Both the position numbers and the translations under genes were made by a program. A stretch of DNA of 64,000 nucleotides from Nitrosomonadales bacterium. GTDB taxonomy: Bacteria > Pseudomonadota > Gammaproteobacteria > Burkholderiales > Gallionellaceae. Positions 56,705-64,000 of the stretch are shown here, piece after piece. The notes beneath the pieces were generated by a model, which worked only from the letters and a program-made list of their open reading frames with translations, was not told where the DNA came from and searched no databases. The stretch covers positions 62,001 to 126,000 of the forward strand of contig JACRME010000009.1 of NCBI GenBank assembly GCA_016235045.1, written 5' to 3'. The first letter of the stretch is position 1, and every line of letters starts with the position of its first letter.

Positions 56705-59429
56705 ACCCGTCGAACCGCAGCAAGGCGAGAGCAAACCGGATTTGCAGGCCGAGATCGTGCGCCTGAACAAAGTCGTTCAGGCGCTGATGAATCGCGTCGA
56801 ACGCAACACCAGCATCCAGAGTTCGGACTTCAACCTGTTCCAGACCGCGATCACCCTGGAAGAGGAAGTGCGCCGCCGCACCGGGGAACTGGAAGCGGCA
56901 CTGCGGGAAAACGAAAAGATCACCCGCGCCCTGCGCGAAAGCGAAAATCACAACCGCCTGCTGGTCGAAAACTCGCCCATGTGCATCCACGAGATCGGCA
57001 TGGACGGCAGGATAACCTCCATGAACCGGTCGGGGCTGATCATGATGGGGTTGAAGGACGAATGCGAGATCCAGGGGTATCGCTACCTGGATGCCGTCAG
57101 CGATGCTGACCGCGAGCGCATCGGCGCACTGATGGACAAGGCCTATGGCGGCGAGTCCAGCCACTTCGAGTTTCAGGCCGCCGGAACCGCGGAGCAGATA
57201 TACAAATCGTGTTTCGTCCCCATCAAGGACAAGCACGGCCACATCGAAAAGCTGATGGGCATCACGGAAGACATCACCGGGCGCAAGCGGCTGGAGCGGC
57301 AATTGACCGAGCGCGAAGCCTTGTTCCGCACCATCTTCGAACAGGCCGACTTCGCGATCGAGCTGATCGACCCGGACACCCTGCAATTCGTCGAGGTCAA
57401 TCCCGCGGTCTGCCGCATGCTGGGCTACACGCGCGAAGAGTTGTTGCGCATGAATCTGGTGGATACCCAGGCCGACCTGGATCGGGCGGCGCTGCTCGAT
57501 TCGGTGCGGCAGAACGAGGCGGAGGGCGGCGCGAGTTTCGCCAACCGCCATCGCTGCAGGAACGGCGATATCCTGGATGTCGAGATCAATGCGCATATCC
57601 TGCATATCGGCGGCAAGCGTCTGCTCGTTGCCCTCTGGCGCGACGTCACCGGGCAGAAACGCGCGCAGGAAGAGATCAGGTTCAAGAACACCATCCTGCA
57701 GACCCAGCAGGAGACCTCGCCCGATGCCATCCTGGTGGTCGACGAGAACGGGCGCATCGTTTCCTACAACCGGCAGTTCGTCGAGTTATGGCAGCTCCCG
57801 CCGCAATTGATAGAAGCCGGGGAGGACGAGCCCGTCCTCAAGTCGGTCGTCGACCAGGTGGCCAATCCGCAGGCGTTCTTCGCACGCGTCCAGTATCTGT
57901 ACCAGCACCGCGACGAAAAGAGCCGCGAAGAGATACCGCTTGGGGACGGGCGGGTGATCGAGCGCTATTCCGCGCCTGCCACGGGAGCGGACGGCAGGTA
58001 TTACGGTCGCGTCTGGTATTTCCGCGATATCACCGCGCGCAAGCGCGCCGAGGAAAACCTGGTCGCACGGGAACGTGAATTCCGTACCCTGGCGGAAAAT
58101 TCCCCGGGCAATATCGCGAGGTACGATTGCGAGGGCCACACGCTTTACGCCAATCCGACCCTGGAGCATACGCTTGGGATCAGGGCGGCAGACATGGTCG
58201 GAAAGACCCCGACGGAATTCGTGCCGCGAGCGCTGTTTGACGCGTACCAGAAGGCATTGCTGCACGTGGGTGCTACCGGCGAGAGCGTCAGTTTCGAGCA
58301 GATCGTCCCGGCCGGCGAAGGGCGGCCGCAAATCCACTCCATTCATATGGTGCCGGAACTGGGACCGTATGGCATACCGGTCGGGGTGCTGGCCGTCGGC
58401 CACGACATCAGCGAGATCAAGTGGGCGGAAGAGAACTTGCACATCACGGCCAGCGTGTTCGAAAACAGCCAGGAAGGCATCGTGATCACCGATGCCGACA
58501 ACCGGTTCGTCGACGTCAATCCGGCGTTCACGCGGATCACCGGCTACACGCGCGAGGAGGCCATGGGCAAGGACCCGAGCCTGCTCAAATCGGGCCGCCA
58601 GGACGAGGCGTACTATCGGTCGATGTGGAAATCGCTGCAGGAGAACAAGGCATGGCGCGGGGAGATTTGGAACCGGCGCAAATCGGGCGAAATCTATCCC
58701 GAGATGCTGTCGATAACCGCCATCTGCGACGACAAGGAGAAGGTGCAGCGTTACGTGGGGGTGTTTTCCGACATCAGCTATATCAAGGCGCACGAGTCGG
58801 AATTGAGCCGTATCGCGCACTACGACGCCCTGACCGGCGTGCCGAACCGCCTGCTGCTGGCCGACCGCCTGACCCAGGCAATGTCTGCCAGCGAACGCAG
58901 CGGCCGCCATGGCGCGGTGATGTTTCTCGACCTGGATAATTTCAAACCGCTCAACGATGGCCACGGCCATGAGGTGGGGGACCTGCTCCTGATCGAGGTG
59001 GCGCAGCGCATTACCCGCTGCGTGCGCGGAATGGATACCGTCGCCCGGTTCGGGGGCGACGAGTTCGTTGTGCTGCTCGGCGAACTGGATGTGGGCAGGG
59101 AGGTCTCCATTGCCCAGGCCAGAGCGGTTGCGGAAAAGATCCGCGCCGCGCTGGAGGAGCCGTACTATTTGAGGCGCAAGTATTGCGTGTTGCCGAATCC
59201 GGAAAACAGCGGCGACGGCACGACGTCCGGGCCCCGGTCTTCGGCGGAAGGTCAGGATGACAATGCGGAGCATGCTGTGGAGCATCGTTGCACGGCCAGT
59301 ATCGGCGTGGTGCTGTTCGTCGATCACGAAGCCAGCCTGGAGAATGTCCTCAAATGGGCCGATATCGCGATGTACCGGGCGAAGGAGAACGGACGCAACA
59401 CAGTCTGCGTTTTCGAAAAGCAGGGCTGA
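56697..59429 (+). CDS. Diguanylate cyclase with five PAS domains
   Basis: The 910-residue soluble protein starts with a coiled coil (EEEVRRRTGELEAALRENEK). About five PAS/PAC domains follow, at roughly 83-205, 206-325, 335-455, 460-585 and 590-705. A GGDEF domain ends the protein ([15 protein letters not shown] intact, with the RGMD I-site five residues upstream). An insert of about 35 residues with low complexity (NSGDGTTSGPRSSAEGQDDN) lies late in the GGDEF domain. The GGDEF domain is closely similar to that of the cyclase at 50.8 kb. The ORF-track start lies inside the FIST gene; the ATG at 56697 is natural. No membrane segment, so signals are cytosolic. Confidence 0.93.
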   Translation: MDKPVEPQQGESKPDLQAEIVRLNKVVQALMNRVERNTSIQSSDFNLFQTAITLEEEVRRRTGELEAALRENEKITRALRESENHNRLLVENSPMCIHEIGMDGRITSMNRSGLIMMGLKDECEIQGYRYLDAVSDADRERIGALMDKAYGGESSHFEFQAAGTAEQIYKSCFVPIKDKHGHIEKLMGITEDITGRKRLERQLTEREALFRTIFEQADFAIELIDPDTLQFVEVNPAVCRMLGYTREELLRMNLVDTQADLDRAALLDSVRQNEAEGGASFANRHRCRNGDILDVEINAHILHIGGKRLLVALWRDVTGQKRAQEEIRFKNTILQTQQETSPDAILVVDENGRIVSYNRQFVELWQLPPQLIEAGEDEPVLKSVVDQVANPQAFFARVQYLYQHRDEKSREEIPLGDGRVIERYSAPATGADGRYYGRVWYFRDITARKRAEENLVAREREFRTLAENSPGNIARYDCEGHTLYANPTLEHTLGIRAADMVGKTPTEFVPRALFDAYQKALLHVGATGESVSFEQIVPAGEGRPQIHSIHMVPELGPYGIPVGVLAVGHDISEIKWAEENLHITASVFENSQEGIVITDADNRFVDVNPAFTRITGYTREEAMGKDPSLLKSGRQDEAYYRSMWKSLQENKAWRGEIWNRRKSGEIYPEMLSITAICDDKEKVQRYVGVFSDISYIKAHESELSRIAHYDALTGVPNRLLLADRLTQAMSASERSGRHGAVMFLDLDNFKPLNDGHGHEVGDLLLIEVAQRITRCVRGMDTVARFGGDEFVVLLGELDVGREVSIAQARAVAEKIRAALEEPYYLRRKYCVLPNPENSGDGTTSGPRSSAEGQDDNAEHAVEHRCTASIGVVLFVDHEASLENVLKWADIAMYRAKENGRNTVCVFEKQG

Positions 59430-59505
59430 AGATCGCATCAACCGCGGCATTTCGTCCGGCGCTTGATGGTTTATACTGCGCACTCTTTTTAATTCCCGGT
59501 CAATC

Positions 59506-60753
59506 ATGCTGGAAATCCTGTCCGTCGTTTCGGTTCTGCTGCTGGCCGTGCTGTTGGCGCTGCAATGGCGGCAGCCCGCGCGCGCGGCGCAAATGCTGGA
59601 GCAACAGCACCGCGCCATGCTCACCGACCTGCACGACGGCCTGAGCAAGCAGGGCGACCGCCTGATCGCGGCGCAGGCGGCGGAATCGGAGCGGCTACGG
59701 TCAGCGGTGGGCGGGGAACAGCGCGCAACGCGCGACGCCATCGCCGCGCTGCGCACCGAGATGCTGGCGCAGATGCTGGAAAAACTGGCGGAGCAGGGCC
59801 GCGCCGAGCAGAAGCTGATCCAGGAATCGTTCAACAACGCCTCGCAACACCTGCGCAACAGCATCGAGACTTTGGGCAAGACGGTGGACGGCCGGCTGGA
59901 GCAGATCGGCGGCAAGGTCAACGAGCGCCTGGACGAGGGCTTCAAGAAAACCAACGAGACTTTCGTCAGCGTGATGGCGCGGCTGGCCACCATCGACGAG
60001 GCGCAGAAGAAGATCGACGGCCTCACCACCAATGTGGTGAGCCTGCAGGAACTGCTGGGCGACAAGCGTTCGCGCGGGGCTTTTGGGGAAGTCCAACTGG
60101 AAGGGCTGGTGCGCAACATCCTGCCGCCGCAGGCTTTCGAGATGCAGTACACCCTGCCCAACGGCACACGCGCCGACTGCGTGCTCAAGCTGCCGGAGCC
60201 GACCGGCATGGTGGCGGTGGATTCCAAATTCCCGCTGGAGAACTATCACCGCATGTTCGATGCGGCGACACCGGCCGAAAAACTGGTGGCGGAACGGCAA
60301 TTCAAGGCCGACGTGAAAAAACACGTGGACGACATCGCCGGCAAATACATCATCCCCGAGGTGACTTCCGACGGCGCGGTGATGTTCATTCCCGCCGAGG
60401 CGGTGTTTGCCGAAATTCATGCACATCATTCCGATGTGGTGGACTACGCCATGCAGCGCCGCGTGTGGATCGTGTCTCCGACCACGCTGATGGCGGTGCT
60501 CAACACCGCACGCGCGGTGATGAAGGACGTGGAGACGCGCAAGCAGGTGCACATCATCAAGGACGAGCTGGGCAAGCTGGGCAAGGACTTCGGCCGCTTC
60601 GACGAACGCATGAAGAAACTGGCCGAGCACATCCGCCAGGCCAACAAGGACGTGGACGACGTGCAGATCAGCAGCCGCAAGATCACCGAGCAGTTCGCCA
60701 GGATCGAACGCGTTGAACTGGATCAACCGCAAATGTTGGAAGACAGAACATGA
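59506..60753 (+). CDS. rmuC: DNA recombination protein RmuC
   Basis: The 415-residue protein has an N-terminal membrane anchor (LSVVSVLLLAVLLALQW), a long coiled coil (residues 25-150), and the RmuC domain. Family signatures are LLGDKRSRGAFGEVQLEGLVRNILPP, AVDSKFPLENYHRM and YIIPEVTSDGAVMFIPAEAVFAEIH (each in part). RmuC limits DNA inversions at short inverted repeats and resembles nucleases. A TATACT -10-like sequence lies about 30 bases before the start. Confidence 0.94.
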   Translation: MLEILSVVSVLLLAVLLALQWRQPARAAQMLEQQHRAMLTDLHDGLSKQGDRLIAAQAAESERLRSAVGGEQRATRDAIAALRTEMLAQMLEKLAEQGRAEQKLIQESFNNASQHLRNSIETLGKTVDGRLEQIGGKVNERLDEGFKKTNETFVSVMARLATIDEAQKKIDGLTTNVVSLQELLGDKRSRGAFGEVQLEGLVRNILPPQAFEMQYTLPNGTRADCVLKLPEPTGMVAVDSKFPLENYHRMFDAATPAEKLVAERQFKADVKKHVDDIAGKYIIPEVTSDGAVMFIPAEAVFAEIHAHHSDVVDYAMQRRVWIVSPTTLMAVLNTARAVMKDVETRKQVHIIKDELGKLGKDFGRFDERMKKLAEHIRQANKDVDDVQISSRKITEQFARIERVELDQPQMLEDRT

Positions 60754-60827
60754 ATGGGACTGCCGCAGGGTGCGCTGGTGCATGGTGCGCAAGCGCATCC
60801 TGCGTGTTGTGCCAACCCTGCTACCGC

Positions 60828-60849
60828 GTGGGCACAAAAGCGTGCCCAC
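60828..60849. repeat. Short palindrome between rmuC and nadE
   Basis: GTGGGCAC-AAAAGC-GTGCCCAC is a perfect eight-base inverted repeat, with flanking CCACCCTAC. The same kind of GTAGGGTGGGCAC...GTGCCCAC element is commonly dispersed between genes in betaproteobacteria. It could also act as a weak terminator. Confidence 0.6.
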
Positions 60850-60883
60850 CCTACATCGATATTTATTGTGAGCCTGTAAAGCA

Positions 60884-62488
60884 ATGAAAATAGCCATCGC
60901 CCAGATCAATTGCACCGTCGGCGACCTTGCCGGGAATGCCGCCAAGATCGCCGACTACGCGCAACGCGCCAAGGCGCAAAGTGCGGACATCCTGCTGACG
61001 CCGGAGCTCAGCCTGTGCGGCTATCCGCCCGAAGACCTGCTGTTGCGCGACGGGTTCTACCATGCGTGCGAATTGGCGCTGCACGATCTGGCGCAACAGG
61101 TGCGGGGCATCACGGCGGTGGTCGGACATCCGCACAAGGTCGGCAAGAACTGTTACAACGCGGCATCGGTGTTGCGCGACGGCAACATCGTGGCCACGTA
61201 TCACAAGCATTCGCTGCCCAACCACAGCGTGTTCGACGAGGAGCGCTATTTCACGCACGGCAGCGAGCCCTATGTGCTGGAGATGGAGGGCATCAAGCTC
61301 GGCATCATCATCTGCGCCGATGTGTGGCACGAGCATGCGCCGATCCGTGCCAAAAAGGCGGGGGCGCAAGCGCTGCTGGTTTTGAATGCCTCGCCTTACC
61401 ACTTCGACAAGCAGGCCACGCGTTACGAGACCATACGCGAACGCATCGGCGAGATCGGCGTGCCCGTCGTCTATGCCAACCTGGTGGGCGGGCAGGATGA
61501 ATTGGTATTCGACGGAGCTTCTTTCGCCATGGACAACGAAGGCACATTGACGCACCAGTTTCCCGCATTCGACGAAGTATTGGGCATGGTCGAGTTCCGC
61601 GACGGCAAGCTGGTGCCGGGCGTGCGCGACAGCGTGGTCAAGGACGAAGCCAGCATCTACCGCGCGCTGTGCCTGGGGGTGCGCGACTACATCCACAAGA
61701 ACCGTTTCCCCGGCGTGCTGCTGGGCCTGTCCGGCGGCATCGATTCCGCCCTGACGCTGGCGGTGGCGGTGGACGCCCTGGGGGCGGACAAGGTGCTGGC
61801 GGTGATGATGCCGTCGCCCTACACCGCGCAGATCAGCAAGGACGATTCGCGCGAGATGGTGAAACTGCTCGGCGTGCGCTATGAGGAACTGGACATCCTG
61901 CCGACGTTCAACGCGCTGCAGGACACGCTGGCGCCGCTGTTCAGGGGGCGAACTGCCGACACCACCGAAGAGAACCTGCAGGCGCGCATCCGCGGCACGC
62001 TGCTGATGGCGATCTCCAACAAGACCGGCTCGCTGGTGCTGACTACCGGCAACAAATCGGAAATGACGGTCGGCTACTGCACGCTGTACGGCGACATGGC
62101 CGGCGGCTTTGCGGTGATCAAGGACGTGAGCAAGACCTGGGTGTACCGCCTGGCCAACTACCGCAACACGCTCGGCCGCGTGATCCCGGAACGCATCATC
62201 ACCCGTCCCCCCAGCGCCGAACTGAAACCGGACCAGACCGACCAGGACAGCCTGCCGCCCTATGACGTGCTGGATGCCATCATGGCCTGCTATGTCGAGA
62301 AGAACATGAACATCGGCGAGATCGTCGCCAAGGGTTATGCCGAGGCGGACGTGCAGCGTGTGGTGAAGCTGATCCGCATCGCCGAATACAAACGCCGCCA
62401 GGCGCCGGTCGGCGTGCGCATCACCGACCGCGGCTTCGGCAAGGATTGGCGCTATCCCATCACGGTGCGTTACCGGGACGAATTCTGA
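60884..62488 (+). CDS. nadE: Glutamine-dependent NAD+ synthetase
   Basis: NadE amidates nicotinic acid adenine dinucleotide to NAD+. The 534-residue protein fuses an N-terminal nitrilase-type glutaminase domain (LTPELSLCGYPPEDLLLRD; IICADVWHE with the catalytic Cys) to a C-terminal synthetase domain with the ATP motif LLGLSGGIDSALTLAV. The fusion shows it uses glutamine rather than free ammonia. It begins 130 bases after rmuC and is followed two bases later by the sigma factor gene. Confidence 0.96.
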   Translation: MKIAIAQINCTVGDLAGNAAKIADYAQRAKAQSADILLTPELSLCGYPPEDLLLRDGFYHACELALHDLAQQVRGITAVVGHPHKVGKNCYNAASVLRDGNIVATYHKHSLPNHSVFDEERYFTHGSEPYVLEMEGIKLGIIICADVWHEHAPIRAKKAGAQALLVLNASPYHFDKQATRYETIRERIGEIGVPVVYANLVGGQDELVFDGASFAMDNEGTLTHQFPAFDEVLGMVEFRDGKLVPGVRDSVVKDEASIYRALCLGVRDYIHKNRFPGVLLGLSGGIDSALTLAVAVDALGADKVLAVMMPSPYTAQISKDDSREMVKLLGVRYEELDILPTFNALQDTLAPLFRGRTADTTEENLQARIRGTLLMAISNKTGSLVLTTGNKSEMTVGYCTLYGDMAGGFAVIKDVSKTWVYRLANYRNTLGRVIPERIITRPPSAELKPDQTDQDSLPPYDVLDAIMACYVEKNMNIGEIVAKGYAEADVQRVVKLIRIAEYKRRQAPVGVRITDRGFGKDWRYPITVRYRDEF

Positions 62489-62490
62489 GC

Positions 62491-63021
62491 ATGCAATTTT
62501 CCTGCGTGATCGATTCCTGGCGCGCGCACGAAAACGAACTGCGCCACTATCTGCTGCACCGCGTCAGCGACCCCCATCTCGCCGAAGATTTGTTGCAGGA
62601 GGTGTTCGTCAAGGCGATGCGCCAGGGCAGCGGCTTTTGCGATCTTGAGAATCCGCGTGCCTGGCTGTACCAGGTCGCACGCAATGCGCTGGTCGACTAC
62701 CGGCGCCTGCACCGCGAAACCGTTGAACTGCCGGACGACATTCCGGATTCCGCTGAGCCTGCCGAACCGGTGGCGGCGCTCAGTGCCTGCGTCGGGCGCG
62801 TGCTGACGGAACTCTCCCCGGAAGACCGCGACATCATCGAGCAGTGCGACCTGAACGGCATGAAACAGCGAGACTATGCCAAAACGCATGGTCTTACGCT
62901 CGCCGCAGTCAAATCCCGCCTGTTGCGAGCGCGGCAACGCATGCGCGACACCCTTTCCGCCAACTGCAAAGTCGAGTTCGACGAGCAGGGAAAAGTAGCC
63001 TCCCACGTTCCGCGCAAATAG
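62491..63021 (+). CDS. sigZ: ECF-type RNA polymerase sigma factor, SigZ-like
   Basis: The 176-residue protein has sigma region 2 (LRHYLLHRVSDPHLAEDLLQEVFVKAM; NPRAWLYQVARNALVDYRR) and region 4 (LTELSPEDRDIIEQCDLNGMKQRDYAKTHGLTLAAVKSRLLRARQRM in part). It fits the SigZ group of ECF sigma factors. No anti-sigma factor gene is adjacent. Its start is two bases after nadE, and a YraQ-type permease follows about 290 bases downstream. The signal it answers is unknown. Confidence 0.88.
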   Translation: MQFSCVIDSWRAHENELRHYLLHRVSDPHLAEDLLQEVFVKAMRQGSGFCDLENPRAWLYQVARNALVDYRRLHRETVELPDDIPDSAEPAEPVAALSACVGRVLTELSPEDRDIIEQCDLNGMKQRDYAKTHGLTLAAVKSRLLRARQRMRDTLSANCKVEFDEQGKVASHVPRK

Positions 63022-63060
63022 TTGCATTCAATTCCAATGCATTTTCACCAGCCGAAACAT

Positions 63061-63216
63061 CCCCTCCCCCTTGCAGGGGGAGGGTTAGGGTGGGGGTAGA
63101 AGCGCTATCGTTCTACAACTCTACCCCCATCCCAGCCTTCCCCCTGGTGCGTGGTTGTTGCCGCTTCAGCGGCTTTACAACCACGGCCTACCCCCTGCGG
63201 GTGCAAGGGGGAAGGA
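63061..63216. repeat. GC-rich composite palindromic element
   Basis: The 292-base gap between sigZ and the permease contains CCCCTCCCCCTTGCAGGGGG and GGTTAGGGTGGGGGTAGA. These are answered by TCTACCCCCATCCCAGCC, TTCCCCCTG and CCCCCTGCGGGTGCAAGGGG. The arms form a long imperfect inverted repeat with nested hairpins (also GTGGTTGT...ACAACCAC). It looks like a REP/MITE-like dispersed element, related in style to the one at 24.05 kb. No gene is seen in it. Confidence 0.65.
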
Positions 63217-63313
63217 GTCAGGCGGGGTACGCTTGCACAAAATATAACTGCATCCTTTTCGGGGCTCTTTCGTCTCCTGTGTACCGGCAACAATAACTCT
63301 GGAGTCTTTGCAC

Positions 63314-64000
63314 ATGAACGCATTTGTCCTGAACCTGCCGCGCAGCAGTCCGCGCACCTTCCTGGCCGTTTCCGCCGTCCTCTGGTTCGGCGTGTACAAA
63401 ACGCTGGAACCGCTTTCGCGCTGGCTGGCGGATGCCTTGCCCGCCGAACGCGGCAGCCATCTGCACGACGCCCTGCAATTCTTCCTGTACGACACGCCCA
63501 AGGTGCTGTTGCTGCTGGCGGGTATCGTGATGGTGATGGGTATGATCAATTCCTATTTCACGCCGGAGCGTACCCGCGCCCTGCTGTCCGGGCGGCATGA
63601 AGGTGTCGGCAATGCGATGGCGGCCATGCTCGGCATCGTCACCCCGTTCTGTTCCTGCTCCGCCGTGCCGCTGTTCATCGGTTTCGTGCAGGCGGGCGTG
63701 CCGCTGGGCGTGACCTTCTCTTTCCTGATTTCTGCGCCCATGGTCAACGAGATCGCGCTGGCGCTGCTGTTCGGCCTGTTCGGCTGGGAGATCGCCGTGC
63801 TGTACATGGGGCTGGGATTGACGGTCGCCATCGTCGCCGGATTTGTCATCGGCAAACTGAAGATGGAACAGCACCTGGAAGACTGGGTGCGCAACATGGC
63901 GCATGTGCAGGCCACCGTCGGCGCGGATGAGCTGACCCTGCCGGATCGTATCGAAGCCGGGTTTGCCAGCGTGCGCAGCATTGTGGGCAGGGTGTGGCCC
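63314..64000 (+). CDS. YraQ-type (DUF318) permease, 5' part
   Basis: The gene runs off the window end, so only 229 residues are seen and the ORF track misses it. It is a multi-spanning membrane protein: helices near PKVLLLLAGIVMVMGMI, VTPFCSCSAVPLFIGFVQAG, VTFSFLISAPMVNEIALALLFGLFG and AVLYMGLGLTVAIVAGFVIGKL. The PFCSCSAVPLF motif is the hallmark of the DUF318/YraQ permease family, some members of which export arsenic compounds or other toxic species. The substrate here is unknown. The start ATG lies after GGAG. Confidence 0.88.
   Translation, partial: MNAFVLNLPRSSPRTFLAVSAVLWFGVYKTLEPLSRWLADALPAERGSHLHDALQFFLYDTPKVLLLLAGIVMVMGMINSYFTPERTRALLSGRHEGVGNAMAAMLGIVTPFCSCSAVPLFIGFVQAGVPLGVTFSFLISAPMVNEIALALLFGLFGWEIAVLYMGLGLTVAIVAGFVIGKLKMEQHLEDWVRNMAHVQATVGADELTLPDRIEAGFASVRSIVGRVWP

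Noticed and set aside
57786-60227. 813-residue minus-strand ORF
   Set aside because: It spans the antisense of two good plus-strand genes (PAS-GGDEF and rmuC) and their intergenic promoter, with no recognisable motifs.

Overview
The window looks like a betaproteobacterial chromosome of the Gallionellaceae type (Sideroxydans/Gallionella-like neutrophilic Fe(II) oxidisers). The basis is the housekeeping gene order (ndk-rlmN-pilF-rodZ-ispG-hisS-yfgM-bamB-der, then hfq-hflX-hflK-hflC-DUF2065-hisZ-purA, then rnr-rlmB), the GC-rich coding style, and a porin-cytochrome cluster of the kind described in iron oxidisers. The genus is an inference from gene content; no 16S rRNA gene is present.

Layout. 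1-16.6 kb (+): translation, RNA-modification and envelope genes, beginning with the 3' part of tilS, whose reading frame runs into ndk without a stop. 16.7-22.8 kb: tRNA-Leu(CAG) on the minus strand, rnr-rlmB, and several small genes (ParA-like ATPase, DUF1161, cyclic-nucleotide-binding domain protein, DUF3025). 22.7-33.8 kb (-): a long minus-strand run dapC-dapD-pilU-arsC/spx-like-dapE-prmB, then a PstI/BsuBI-like restriction-modification pair that looks inserted, then the squalene genes hpnC-hpnD-hpnE. 33.9-35.8 kb (+): an EamA transporter and an HD-domain protein.

36.0-44.5 kb (+) is the most striking region. It encodes a predicted transmembrane electron conduit: a membrane protein with two 14-residue-spaced histidine pairs (candidate di-heme cytochrome b), a periplasmic cytochrome c with 21 CXXCH motifs built from triheme modules, a giant Thr-rich cytochrome c with 33 CXXCH plus 2 CX4CH motifs built from tandem two-heme modules, and an outer-membrane beta-barrel with a periplasmic N-terminal extension. 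The set resembles the arrangement called PCC3 in comparative genomics of neutrophilic iron oxidisers. It could carry electrons between extracellular iron or minerals and the quinone pool. A strong sigma70-like promoter precedes it, and a perfect intrinsic terminator hairpin separates the large cytochrome from the porin.

44.5-64 kb: class I aldolase, a VOC protein, zapE, a DEAD-box RNA helicase with a long structured leader, two diguanylate cyclase modules each translationally coupled to a sensor-like partner (PhnD-like lipoprotein; FIST protein), typA, a dienelactone hydrolase, rmuC, nadE, a SigZ-like sigma factor and the 5' part of a YraQ-type permease cut by the window end. No CRISPR array, rRNA operon, insertion sequence or prophage was seen.
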